Below are positions 25,234-33,201 of a DNA stretch of 47,832 nucleotides, one piece after another. Below the pieces are notes generated by a model. It was not told the origin of the DNA. It was given only the letters and a program-made list of their open reading frames with translations, and searched no databases. Within the stretch, counting starts at the first letter, position 1. Each line of letters starts with the position of its first letter. A program made the position numbers and the translations under genes. This DNA comes from Solirubrobacter phytolaccae. Its GTDB lineage: Bacteria > Actinomycetota > Thermoleophilia > Solirubrobacterales > Solirubrobacteraceae. The stretch lies in the NCBI RefSeq assembly GCF_027587195.1, contig NZ_JAPDDP010000060.1, forward strand, positions 1 to 47,832, read 5' to 3'.

Positions 25234-26106
25234 ATGCTCGCCCTGCTCGATCAGCTCCCCGGTGACGTCGTCTACTCGCCGTACGGGCTGCAGCGAGCGC
25301 TGAGCGTGGTGCGTGAGGGCGCGACGGGTGAGACCCGGCGTGCCCTGGACGCGTTCACGCTGCCGCCCGAGGTGCCGGGCGTGCTCTCCGCGCAGGCGGC
25401 GTGGCTCGCGCCGGGCTACGCGGCGGGCCCGAAGCTCACGCTCGACGTCGGCCCGCTGGACCTGGACACGATCAACGCCTGGTCGGACGAGAAGACGCAC
25501 GGGATGGTCCCGCGCATCCTCGAGGAGCTCGGTGAGGACGAGATCGCCGCGATCACCGACGCCGAGTACCTGAAGGCGAAGTGGCGGCAGCCGTTCCAGA
25601 GCACCGAGCGCAAGCCGTTCGAGGGCGCCGGCGACGTCGACATGATGTCCGTCGAAGGGCGCTTCGAGCACGCCGAGGACGCGATCCGGCTCGAGTACGC
25701 CGAGCACGACCTGCGCTTCGTGGCGATGCTCGGCGAGTGGCACGAGGTCGCGTGGCAGCGGGGGCCGGGCACGGTCGAGCTGCCGCGCTTCACCACCGAG
25801 AGTTCGCTCGACCTCGACAAGGTGCTCGGCCTGCACATGCCCGTCGGGCACGACCTGGACGAGCTGATCGTCGGGCCCGGCAAGAAGGGCTTCAGCCGGA
25901 TCATCCAACGGGCTCGCGTGGACGTCGACGAGGAGGGCACGACCGCCGCCGCGACGACCGCCGTGACCATGCGCGCCGTCTCGATGCCGATGAACCCGTT
26001 CCATCTGAGCTTCGACCGGCCCTTCACGTGGGCCATCGAGCACGCGCCGACCGCGACCGTGCTGTTCGCGGGGCGCGTGGTGAAACCGACCTCGAGGAGA
26101 GACTGA
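25234..26106 (+). CDS. Short cytosolic serpin (serine protease inhibitor fold)
   Basis: 290 residues. Serpin family stretches occur in order: VVYSPYGLQRALSVVREGAT (13-31), INAWSDEKTHGMV (80-92), ITDAEYLKAKWRQPF (107-121), VELPRFTTESSLDLDKVL (181-198), hinge EEGTTAAATTAV (233-244), and FHLSFDRPFTWAIEH then TVLFAGRVVKP (256-285). By alignment to alpha-1-antitrypsin the scissile bond would be Val249-Ser250. The Gly/Thr/Ala-rich hinge is of the inhibitory type. The protein is short for a serpin (usually 350-400): helix A and much of the helix C-E region are missing. There is no signal peptide, so it acts inside the cell. It starts 3 bases after hppD and its TGA overlaps the hmgA ATG, so it is coupled to tyrosine catabolism. 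Confidence 0.88.
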   Translation: MLALLDQLPGDVVYSPYGLQRALSVVREGATGETRRALDAFTLPPEVPGVLSAQAAWLAPGYAAGPKLTLDVGPLDLDTINAWSDEKTHGMVPRILEELGEDEIAAITDAEYLKAKWRQPFQSTERKPFEGAGDVDMMSVEGRFEHAEDAIRLEYAEHDLRFVAMLGEWHEVAWQRGPGTVELPRFTTESSLDLDKVLGLHMPVGHDLDELIVGPGKKGFSRIIQRARVDVDEEGTTAAATTAVTMRAVSMPMNPFHLSFDRPFTWAIEHAPTATVLFAGRVVKPTSRRD

Positions 26107-27272
26107 TGCGCTACGCGTCCCTGGGCCGCATCCCCGCCAAGCGGCACGTGCAGTTCCGCGACGAGCAGACCGAGAACCTGCTGGTCGAGGAGGTCATGGG
26201 CTTCGAGGGCTTCTCGGGCAACGAGTCGATCCTCTACCACCTGTTCTCGCCCTGCCGGGTGAAGGAGGTGGGCGCGTTCACGCCGATCGTGCTCGAGGAG
26301 TGGGTGCCGGACACGCACGTGCACCGGCTCACGCACTCGATGGCGATGGGGCCTTCCGGGGACTCCGTCCTCGGAAGGCGCGTCCTCCAGTACAACGGCG
26401 ACGTCGAGATCGGGATCTGCGTGCCCGAGCGCGAGGCCGACTACTTCTACCGCGACGGCGAGGGCGACGAGGTCATCTTCGTCCACGAGGGCTCGGGCGT
26501 CGTGGAGACGATCTTCGGGACGCTCGCGTACCGCCAGCACGACTACATCGTGCTCCCGCGCGGCACGACCTACCGCTTCCGCTTCGACGAGCCCCAGCGC
26601 TGGCTGACGTTCTACACGCCCGGCGAGATCGAGACGCCGAACCGCTACCGCAACCGCTACGGCCAGCTGCTCGAGCACGCGCCGTTCTCCCAGCGCGACT
26701 TCCATCCGCCGACCGAGCTCGTCACGCACCGCGACCGCGGCGAGCACCACGTCAAGCTCCGCGTGCGCGGCGGCTACCAGGACTACGAGCTCGACTACCA
26801 CCCGCTCGACGTGATCGGCTGGGACGGCTACGTGTACCCGTACACGTTCAACATCCACGACTTCGAGCCCAAGGCCGGCCGCCTGCACCAGCCGCCGCCC
26901 GCGCACCAGACTTTCCAGGGCCCGAACTTCGTGATCTGCTCGTTCTGCCCGCGGATGCTCGACTGGGACCCGATGGCCGTGGCGCTGCCCTACCACCACT
27001 CCAACGTGCAGAGCGAAGAGGTCATGTACTACGTGGACGGCGACTACGCCGCGCGCAAGGGCGTGGAGATCGGCTCGTTCACGCTGCATCCCTCGGGGCT
27101 GCCGCACGGCCCGCAGCCGGGCACGGTCGAGAAGTCGCTGGGCATCAAGGAGACGTCGGAGCTCGCCGTGATGTGCGATACGTTCCGGCCCTTGAAGCTG
27201 ACGACCCTGGCGCGCGAGCTCGACGACCCGAGCTACGCCTACTCCTGGTACGAGGACCCCGTTGGCGCGTAG
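26106..27272 (+). CDS. hmgA: Homogentisate 1,2-dioxygenase
   Basis: 388 residues, a cupin-fold Fe(II) ring-cleaving dioxygenase. GDEVIFVHEGSGVVETIFG and HDYIVLPRGTTYRF form the first cupin. YVYPYTFNIHDFEPKAGRLH, PYHHSNVQSEEVMYYVDGDY and FTLHPSGLPHGPQPG carry the conserved His/Glu ligands of the second. It opens homogentisate to maleylacetoacetate. The start ATG overlaps the serpin stop by one base (TGATG). This is the shorter actinobacterial form (about 390 rather than 430-440 residues). Maleylacetoacetate isomerase and fumarylacetoacetase are not in the window. Confidence 0.93.
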   Translation: MRYASLGRIPAKRHVQFRDEQTENLLVEEVMGFEGFSGNESILYHLFSPCRVKEVGAFTPIVLEEWVPDTHVHRLTHSMAMGPSGDSVLGRRVLQYNGDVEIGICVPEREADYFYRDGEGDEVIFVHEGSGVVETIFGTLAYRQHDYIVLPRGTTYRFRFDEPQRWLTFYTPGEIETPNRYRNRYGQLLEHAPFSQRDFHPPTELVTHRDRGEHHVKLRVRGGYQDYELDYHPLDVIGWDGYVYPYTFNIHDFEPKAGRLHQPPPAHQTFQGPNFVICSFCPRMLDWDPMAVALPYHHSNVQSEEVMYYVDGDYAARKGVEIGSFTLHPSGLPHGPQPGTVEKSLGIKETSELAVMCDTFRPLKLTTLARELDDPSYAYSWYEDPVGA

Positions 27273-28332
27273 CTTCCGCTGGCAGGACGGTGAGCGGCTG
27301 ATCGTCTTCGGCGAAGGCGCGGCCGCGCACGCCGTCGCGACGCTCGGCGGGCCGGGCTACACGCTGCTGACGACCGAGCGGGCCAAGGAAGCCGCCCCCG
27401 GGGTGGTGACGGCCGCGGGCGAGGTCCACACCGTCCCGTCCGGGCACGTGGACGACCTGGCCGCCTCGCTGCTGGACGCGGTGAGCGGCGACCGGATCGT
27501 CGCGCTCGGCGGCGGACGGGTGGTGGACGTGGCGAAGGCGATCGTCGCTGCCCAGGACGCCGGCGCCGGCGGCGCGGCCCACGGCGCGAGCGGCGCCTTC
27601 CCGGGCGCGGGAGCGGCCGCTGCCCACCGGGCCTTCGCCGGCCCGCTGCGCGCGATGGCCATCCCCACCACCCTGTCGGGGGCGGAGATGACGCGCATCC
27701 ACCGGCATGCGGCGGGCGTCGCCGAGTCCACGCCGCGCGTGCGGCCGGCCGTCGTGATCATCGACCCGGCGCTCGCGGCGTCGCAGCCGGTCGCCGAGCT
27801 CGCCGCGAGCTCGCTGAACGCGCTCGGGCACGCGGTCGAGGCGCCGAGCGTGATCAACGCCAACCCCGTCGCGACGCTCGCCGCGCACGAGGCCGCGCGG
27901 CTACTGGCCGCCGGCTGGCAGGCCGACGAGCCCGACCGCGAGGCGCTCGCGCTCGGCTCGCTGCTCGCTGGATACGCGCTGGACAACACGGCGCTCGCGC
28001 TCCACCACGTGCTCGCGCAGACGCTCGTACGCGTCGCAGGGCTCGCCCACGGGCCGGCCAACGCGGCGGTCCTGCCGGTGACGATCGGCGCGCTCGCGAA
28101 GCGCACGCCGGACGCGATCGCGGCGCTCAACGCCGCCGTCGGCGAGGACCTCGTCCAGGTGGCGTTGCGGGTCCGCGAGCGGACCGGGGCCGGCGGCCTG
28201 CGCGACCTCGGCGTCGAGCCCGCCGTGCTGGCCGCGTGCGCCGACGCCGCGGCCACCCGCCCGCAGCTGAAGCTCACGCCCCCACCGGCCGACCGCGTCG
28301 AAATTCTCGGTCTTTACGAGAACGCGCTCTAA
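27262..28332 (+). CDS. Iron-containing alcohol dehydrogenase / maleylacetate reductase-like
   Basis: 356 residues. The N-terminal NAD(P) domain has IVALGGGRVVDVAKAIVAAQ. Then AIPTTLSGAEMTRIHRH follows, and the C-terminal metal region has SLNALGHAVEAPSVINANP and LALHHVLAQTLVRVAGLAHG. These fit group III alcohol dehydrogenases, nearest maleylacetate reductase. About 30 residues between GGG and PTTLSG (roughly 97-128) are a Gly/Ala-rich insertion not usual in the family. TTG 27262, inside hmgA by 11 bases, has GAGGA five bases upstream. A role in aromatic catabolism is likely from context, but this step is not part of the homogentisate route. Confidence 0.8.
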   Translation: MARSFRWQDGERLIVFGEGAAAHAVATLGGPGYTLLTTERAKEAAPGVVTAAGEVHTVPSGHVDDLAASLLDAVSGDRIVALGGGRVVDVAKAIVAAQDAGAGGAAHGASGAFPGAGAAAAHRAFAGPLRAMAIPTTLSGAEMTRIHRHAAGVAESTPRVRPAVVIIDPALAASQPVAELAASSLNALGHAVEAPSVINANPVATLAAHEAARLLAAGWQADEPDREALALGSLLAGYALDNTALALHHVLAQTLVRVAGLAHGPANAAVLPVTIGALAKRTPDAIAALNAAVGEDLVQVALRVRERTGAGGLRDLGVEPAVLAACADAAATRPQLKLTPPPADRVEILGLYENAL

Positions 28333-28388
28333 CTCACACCGGAAAGTGGGGTTTAGTTTTCCCCGGAGAGGTCGATGATCAGAGCAAC

Positions 28389-28598
28389 ATGCACGTACTC
28401 GGGGAACCACACGCCTGGGCCTGGCCGCCCGTCGGAGAGGTCGACGAGCCGGCCCGCACGCCCCTGTGGCTGATCCGCACGCTGGCCGCCGCGCTGGCGT
28501 CCGAGGACCAGACGAGCCTCGAGCATCAGCAGCACGTCGCGCGCCAGATCGCGCGCACCGCGGAGGAGCTCGAGCGCTCCCTCGCCGACGCCCGTTAG
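28389..28598 (+). CDS. Small hypothetical protein
   Basis: 69 residues, MHVLGEPHAWAWPPVGEVDE followed by a helical, Glu/Arg/Gln-rich C-terminal half (SLEHQQHVARQIARTAEELE). It contains TPLWLIRTLAAALASED, an amphipathic helix. No family is recognised. No Shine-Dalgarno is well spaced to ATG 28389 (GGAGAGG lies about 17 bases away), so the start is uncertain. It sits 56 bases after the Fe-ADH gene and 9 bases before the SDR gene, which favours a real coding gene in the same run. Confidence 0.55.
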   Translation: MHVLGEPHAWAWPPVGEVDEPARTPLWLIRTLAAALASEDQTSLEHQQHVARQIARTAEELERSLADAR

Positions 28599-28607
28599 CC
28601 TCCGCGC

Positions 28608-29246
28608 ATGGACATCACCGGGCGCGTCGCACTCGTGACCGGCGCCTCCGTCGGCTCCGGCCGTGCGATCGCACAGCGCCTGCTCGACGCGGGCGCGGAC
28701 GTCGTCGCCGCGGACATCGGGCCTGACCCCGGCCTCGGGCGCTTCGTGGCGCTCGACGTCACCCACGACGCCGCGCTGATCGTCGCCATGGACGAGCTGC
28801 GGCCGACGATCCTCGTCAACAACGCCGGCGGCGGCGGGCACCTGCCGCCGCACTTCCCGGAGGCGACGGTCGACGCGTGGAGCGCGATGCTCGCCCTCAA
28901 CCTGCGCGCGCCGATGCTCGCCACCCAGCACATGCGCTCCGGCGTCGTGATCAACATCGCCTCCTCCGCGGGCGTGGAGGACGGCCCGCACCCGTCACCC
29001 GAGTACAGCGCCGCCAAGGCGGGGCTGATCCGCTTCACCACCGCGCTGCGGATGCCGGGCGTGCGCGTGAATTGCGTCGTCCCGGGCTGGCTGCTCACGG
29101 ACCGTGCGCGTGAGGAGCTCGCGGCCATGACGCCGGAGGAGCGAGCGGCGGCCCCGGAGCCGATCCCGCTGGAGCGCCTGACGGAGGCCGTCGTGGCGCT
29201 GATCGTCGATGACGCCCGCTCGGGCGCCGTCTTCGAGCTCCTCTAG
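28608..29246 (+). CDS. Short-chain dehydrogenase/reductase
   Basis: 212 residues, a classical SDR Rossmann fold. The cofactor motif is TGASVGSG (11-18), followed by NNAG (71-74). The catalytic tetrad is Asn98, Ser120, Tyr133 and Lys137 (NIASSAGVEDG; EYSAAKAGL). It is short for the family (usually about 250), lacking part of the substrate loop and C-terminus. NAD(P)H-dependent oxidoreduction of an unknown alcohol or ketone. The stop overlaps the convergent secG stop through CTAG. Confidence 0.9.
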   Translation: MDITGRVALVTGASVGSGRAIAQRLLDAGADVVAADIGPDPGLGRFVALDVTHDAALIVAMDELRPTILVNNAGGGGHLPPHFPEATVDAWSAMLALNLRAPMLATQHMRSGVVINIASSAGVEDGPHPSPEYSAAKAGLIRFTTALRMPGVRVNCVVPGWLLTDRAREELAAMTPEERAAAPEPIPLERLTEAVVALIVDDARSGAVFELL

Positions 29247-29467
29247 GTGAGGAGGATGGCCATGGTGTTGGCCACGAAGAGCACGGCGAAGATGATCGTC
29301 CAGCGATCGAGGTTCTTCTCCATCAGCGAGCCACCGGAGGTGCCGCCCGCGACGCCGACGCCGAACGCGCCCGACATGCCCGCGTCCTTGCCCGAGTGCA
29401 GGAGCACCAGGAAGATGACGCCGACGGCGAAGAAGACCTGAATGACGCTGAGAACCGTGTTGACCAT
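29243..29467 (-). CDS. secG: Preprotein translocase subunit SecG
   Basis: 74 residues with two membrane segments (LSVIQVFFAVGVIFLVLLHS and WTIIFAVLFVANTMAIL) joined by the Gly/Ser-rich loop GMSGAFGVGVAGGTSGGSLM, the standard SecG layout. It assists SecYE in protein export. It lies 10 bases after the CcmI-like gene at the end of the ccmE-ccmF-ccmI-like run, an arrangement that could co-express export and cytochrome maturation. Confidence 0.95.
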   Translation of the reverse strand: MVNTVLSVIQVFFAVGVIFLVLLHSGKDAGMSGAFGVGVAGGTSGGSLMEKNLDRWTIIFAVLFVANTMAILLT

Positions 29468-29477
29468 GATCGGCTGC

Positions 29478-29756
29478 CTAGGGTAGCGGCTCGATTTGGT
29501 CGAGCCGCTTCAAAATGTCGACGGCCTCGGCTCGGAGCGTGCGGTCCAGCGCTTTCCAGTCCGTTTCGCTCAGCTTGCCCGTCCGATAGTCCAGCTCGGC
29601 GTCGCGGATCTCGCGGTACTTCGCCTCGCGCAGCGCGTCGAGCTCGGCGCGCTCGGCCTCCAGGCGCTCGTCGGCGAAACGGGCCTTGCCGCGCAGCGGG
29701 CCGGTGACCGCGAGCACGGCGCCACCGACGACGGCGAGGATCAGCAGGAACTCCAT
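29478..29756 (-). CDS. CcmI-like small membrane protein
   Basis: 92 residues: one N-terminal membrane helix (MEFLLILAVVGGAVLAVTGP) and a charged helical tail, LDALREAKYREIRDAELDYR then TGKLSETDWKALDRTLRAEA. That tail pattern occurs in the N-terminal part of CcmI/CycH cytochrome c assembly proteins, but the TPR apocytochrome-binding part is missing. It starts two bases after the ccmF stop. Its role in cytochrome c maturation is inferred from motif and position. Confidence 0.75.
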   Translation of the reverse strand: MEFLLILAVVGGAVLAVTGPLRGKARFADERLEAERAELDALREAKYREIRDAELDYRTGKLSETDWKALDRTLRAEAVDILKRLDQIEPLP

Positions 29757-29758
29757 GG

Positions 29759-31948
29759 CTACGCCGGGACGCTCTCGGTCTCGGGCTCGCGGACTTCCTT
29801 GCCGACGCGCGCGGCGTACTTGGCGCTCGCGATCTTCGTCAGCCCACGCTTGGCCGGCCAGCCGGCGAGGATGCCGCCGAGCACGGCGATCAGCGAGCCG
29901 ATCCAGATCCAGGTGACGAGCGGGTTGACCTCGAGCCGGAAGCGGGCGGGCGGCGGATTGTCGGCGTAGGCGTCGGTCAGGCCCTGCAGGGCGACCGCGA
30001 GGAACTCGTTCGCCTGGTCGTCACTCAGCTCGTCGGCCGCGTTGCCGAAGACCTTGTCGCCCTCCTCGATCTGCGGGCGCAGCTTGGCGATGTCCGGCGC
30101 GACGGCGGCCCAGGTGTCCTTGCCCAGCGACGCGTCGAGCGCGACCTCCGTCGTCGCCTCGCCGTCGAAGAAGCGGCTGACGGGCCCGAGCGACGTGTCC
30201 TGGGACGGGAAGTAGTCCTTGGACGTGTGCATGATCTTGCCGTTCACGCGCAGCTCGGCGCCGAAGACGATCCGCTCCAGGCGGCCGTTGGGCGCCGCGA
30301 CCAGCTCGCTCGTCGGCTTGACGTAGGTGAACTCCTTGCCGCCCACGGTCGCGCTCTGGCCCGGGTTGAGCGCCACGTCGCGCACGTCCTTGAACGACGA
30401 GGACGCGGCCACGCCGACGAAGATCACGACGATGCCGACGTGCACGACGTAGCCGCCGTAGCGACGGCGGTTGCGCTTGATCAGCTGCGCGAGCGCGACG
30501 GGCACCGACTCCTTCGCCACCGCACGGCGCGCGCGGGTGCCGCGCCAGAACTCCTGCATCACGGTGCCGACCACGAACGCACCGAACGTGAACATGATCA
30601 GCGCGGTCACGGACTCGGTCACGCCGAGCGCGAGCAGCACCACGAGCACGACGACGCCGAGCAGCGCCGGCCCGCCGAGGTTGCGCTTGAGGTTCGCGGC
30701 GGTCGCGCGGCGCCAGGCGATCACCGGGCCGATCGCGGCCAGGAGCACGAGGATCAGCGCCAGCGGCACGATGAAGCGCTCGTAGACCGGCGGCCCGATG
30801 TTGCGCTGGCGGCCGGTGAAGGCCTCCGCGATCAGCGGGAAGAACGTGCCCCAGAAGACGACGAAGCAGAGCGCGACGAGCACGAAGTTGTTGAGCAGGA
30901 AGATCGCCTCGCGCGAGAGCAGCGAATCCAGGCGGTGCTCGGACTTCAGCGCGTCCTGGCGGCTCGCGACGAGGAAGATCGACCCCGCGATCATCACGGC
31001 CAGCAGGATCAGGAACGGCAGGCCGAGCGTGGAGGCGCCGAACGCGTGGATCGAGTTGAGCACGCCGCTGCGCACGAGGAACGTGCCGAGGATCGCGAGC
31101 ACGCCCGTGCCGAGCACCAGCGAGACGTTCCAGGTGCGCAGCATCCCGCGCCGCTCCTGGATCATCACGCTGTGCAGGAACGCGGTGGCCGTGAGCCACG
31201 GCATCAGCGACGCGTTCTCGACCGGGTCCCACATCCAGTAGCCGCCCCAGTCGAGCTCGTGGTAGCTCCAGCGGGCGCCGAGCACGATGCCGAAGCCGAG
31301 CGCGCACCAGGCGGCGAGCGTGAACGGGCGGGTGGAGCGGATCCACTCCGCGTCCAGCCGCCGCGTGATCAGCGCCGCGATCGCGAACGCGAACGGCACC
31401 GCGAACAGCGTGTAGCCGCTGTAGAGCATCGGCGGGTGGATCATCATCCCCGGGTCGCGCAGCAGCGGGTTCAGGCCCGCGCCCTCGGCGACGATCCGCT
31501 CCGCCCGCGTGAACGGCGACTCGCCGAACAGCATCACGCCCGCGAAGAACGCGGCGAAGCCGAGCAGCACGGCGGTCGCGTACGGGGCGAGCGCGCGCAG
31601 CTTGTGGCGCGTGATGAAGAGGATGATGCTCGACCACAGGCCCAGCGAGAACAGCCACAGCAGCAGCGAGCCCTCCTGCGAGGACCACATCGCCGTCAGG
31701 CGGTAGAAGAGCGGCGTGGTGGTCGAGGAGTGCGACGCGACGACCGCGTACTCGAAGTCCGAGCGCACGAACGCCGCCTCGAGCAGCACGAACGCCACCG
31801 CGGTCGCGCCGGCCATCGCGTAGGCGGCGCGGCGGCCGGACGCGACGAAGTCACGTCGCTGCGCCCGCGCGCCGTAGAGCGAGGCCGCGATCCCGTACAG
31901 GGCGGCCGCGAACGCGACGATCAGGCAGGCATGCCCTGCGTTGATCAC
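29759..31948 (-). CDS. ccmF: Cytochrome c maturation heme lyase CcmF
   Basis: 729 residues with about 14-15 membrane segments. The tryptophan-rich heme-handling motif is WGGYWMWDPVENASLMPW, with conserved histidines around it (MMIHPPMLYSGY; SYHELDWGG). A large periplasmic domain near the C-terminus (about 500-660) is typical of CcmF. It ligates heme to CXXCH apocytochromes on the outer face of the membrane. GTG 31948 lies one base after the ccmE stop. Confidence 0.95.
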   Translation of the reverse strand: MINAGHACLIVAFAAALYGIAASLYGARAQRRDFVASGRRAAYAMAGATAVAFVLLEAAFVRSDFEYAVVASHSSTTTPLFYRLTAMWSSQEGSLLLWLFSLGLWSSIILFITRHKLRALAPYATAVLLGFAAFFAGVMLFGESPFTRAERIVAEGAGLNPLLRDPGMMIHPPMLYSGYTLFAVPFAFAIAALITRRLDAEWIRSTRPFTLAAWCALGFGIVLGARWSYHELDWGGYWMWDPVENASLMPWLTATAFLHSVMIQERRGMLRTWNVSLVLGTGVLAILGTFLVRSGVLNSIHAFGASTLGLPFLILLAVMIAGSIFLVASRQDALKSEHRLDSLLSREAIFLLNNFVLVALCFVVFWGTFFPLIAEAFTGRQRNIGPPVYERFIVPLALILVLLAAIGPVIAWRRATAANLKRNLGGPALLGVVVLVVLLALGVTESVTALIMFTFGAFVVGTVMQEFWRGTRARRAVAKESVPVALAQLIKRNRRRYGGYVVHVGIVVIFVGVAASSSFKDVRDVALNPGQSATVGGKEFTYVKPTSELVAAPNGRLERIVFGAELRVNGKIMHTSKDYFPSQDTSLGPVSRFFDGEATTEVALDASLGKDTWAAVAPDIAKLRPQIEEGDKVFGNAADELSDDQANEFLAVALQGLTDAYADNPPPARFRLEVNPLVTWIWIGSLIAVLGGILAGWPAKRGLTKIASAKYAARVGKEVREPETESVPA

Positions 31949-31949
31949 G

Positions 31950-32354
31950 TCAGGAGTCGGTCTTGTCCGCCGTGAACTTCGACGGGCACTTCGTGATCAG
32001 GGTGCCGACCTGGCCCACATAGACGTCGCCCTGCTTGACGACGTCGATGACGATCTCGCGGTCGGCCCGGAACGGATCCGGCAGGCGCCCGGCGTAGGTG
32101 ACGGGCACGGAGACCGTGCCGTCGCGATCGCGGACGCGGAAGTACGTCGTCTCGCCCTTGGTCTCGTAGCCCTTGACCACTTTCCCGACCAGCTGGTACT
32201 TCGCGCCGGGAGTCGGCGTGGCGTTGACCAGCTCGGACGGCTGGCGGGCCTCGGTCGAGGCGGAGAAGCTCGTCAGCGCCAGGGCGCCGGCCAGCAGAAC
32301 GGCCGCGCTCAGGGCCACGACGAAGCGAATGGTGCGCTTCCGTGACGGATCCAC
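31950..32354 (-). CDS. ccmE: Cytochrome c-type biogenesis protein CcmE (CxxxF variant)
   Basis: 134 residues: a membrane anchor (RFVVALSAAVLLAGALALTS) and an OB-fold periplasmic domain (YQLVGKVVKGYE, YFRVRDRDGTVSVPVTYAGR, LPDPFRADREIVIDVV). The heme-binding motif, normally HxxxY, reads TKCPSKF here, with Cys123 in place of His and Phe127 in place of Tyr. CxxxY variants are known in archaea and some bacteria; Phe at the second position is unusual. It hands heme to CcmF. GTG start at 32354. CcmABC are not present in the window. Confidence 0.9.
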   Translation of the reverse strand: MDPSRKRTIRFVVALSAAVLLAGALALTSFSASTEARQPSELVNATPTPGAKYQLVGKVVKGYETKGETTYFRVRDRDGTVSVPVTYAGRLPDPFRADREIVIDVVKQGDVYVGQVGTLITKCPSKFTADKTDS

Positions 32355-32454
32355 AGGAGCAGTATGCCGCGCCCGTGACGCGAACGGCGCTAACGACTCT
32401 CAACACCGGAAGCTGAAACCTCTGGGCAGACCTGCCGTTAACAGGGCTCAAGGG

Positions 32455-32661
32455 ATGCAGATCACCAGTTCATTGACCACAGCTCGTCGTCGCTCTCGCA
32501 AGCGCGGCAAGAACGCCACCACCCCCGGCCGGGAGCGCAACAAGCGCGCCAACGCCAGCCAGGACGCCGCCACCTACAGCTGCTCGTGCGGCTACATCTT
32601 CAAGGCCGCCGTGACGACGAACGTCGGCTGCCCGCACTGCGGCACCGACCAAGCCTGGTAG
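32455..32661 (+). CDS. Small zinc-ribbon-like protein
   Basis: 68 residues. A basic N-terminus (TTARRRSRKRGKN, RERNKRAN) precedes a four-cysteine ribbon: CSCGYIFKA, then CPHCG, with 15 residues between the pairs. It probably binds zinc and nucleic acid. No specific family name is recalled. ATG 32455 has AAGGG directly upstream. It is divergent from ccmE and followed by an RDD gene after 28 bases. Confidence 0.75.
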   Translation: MQITSSLTTARRRSRKRGKNATTPGRERNKRANASQDAATYSCSCGYIFKAAVTTNVGCPHCGTDQAW

Positions 32662-32689
32662 GCGCTCAAGCGGGGTACTCGAGGCGCCG

Positions 32690-33196
32690 ATGAGCGCCTC
32701 GATGCCACCTTTCGCGCCTGAGCCGCAGTCGCAGTACCTCCACGGCACGCCGTACTCGAGTTGGCGCCGCCGCGTCGCCGCCTACCTGGTCGACTTCGTC
32801 GTGCTGCTCGTGGTGTACGTCGCGCTGCTCGCCGCCGCCTGGGTGGTGACCTACGTCGTGACCGACGACGACGGGACGGCCGAGACCTGGTCCGTAGTCG
32901 CCCTGTGGGCGCTGATCCCGATCGTCACGCTCCCCTACTACGCGCTCACGATGCGCCGGCGCGGCGCACACAACGGCCAGACGTGGGGCAAGCAGGCGCT
33001 GAAGATCCGCGTCGTGCGGCAGACCGGCGAGCCGGTGACCGCCGGGTTCGCGCTCCTACGCGAGATGCTGGTCAAGAACCTGCTGATGGGCCTGTGCGGG
33101 ATCGTGCAGCTGATCGACTTCGCGTGGCCGATCTGGGACGACCACCGGCAGTCCTGGCACGACAAGATCGTCAGCACGTTCGTTGTGCGAGCCTGA
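32690..33196 (+). CDS. RDD-family membrane protein (1)
   Basis: 168 residues. The RDD signature is SSWRRRVAAYLVDFVVLLVV (Arg, then Asp in the first membrane helix). A second helix pair surrounds QTWGKQALKIRVV, and the chain ends with SWHDKIVSTFVV. About three to four membrane segments. RDD proteins may transport ions or small solutes; the function here is unknown. It lies upstream of a thiamine-binding-like gene (5-base gap) and a second RDD gene. Confidence 0.9.
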   Translation: MSASMPPFAPEPQSQYLHGTPYSSWRRRVAAYLVDFVVLLVVYVALLAAAWVVTYVVTDDDGTAETWSVVALWALIPIVTLPYYALTMRRRGAHNGQTWGKQALKIRVVRQTGEPVTAGFALLREMLVKNLLMGLCGIVQLIDFAWPIWDDHRQSWHDKIVSTFVVRA

Positions 33197-33201
33197 GGCG
33201 C

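Noticed and set aside
26349-26380. CCTTCCG/CGGAAGG hairpin in hmgA as another inserted element
   Set aside because: The encoded residues (PSGDSVLGRR) fit the family pattern before the first cupin, so it is ordinary coding sequence.
28341-28372. Hairpin GGGG-TTTAGTTTT-CCCC after the Fe-ADH gene as terminator
   Set aside because: Only a 4-bp stem with a large loop; a weak structure, and no T-tract follows.
28375-28473. Short ORF starting at 28375 with a well-spaced GGAGAGG
   Set aside because: The 32-residue product is Arg/Pro/Ser-rich and the frame at 28389 gives a more protein-like, longer product; kept as a reason to doubt the start.
30227-31975. 582-codon plus-strand open frame over ccmF
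   Set aside because: Highly charged His/Arg/Glu product without motifs; the minus strand encodes unmistakable CcmF.
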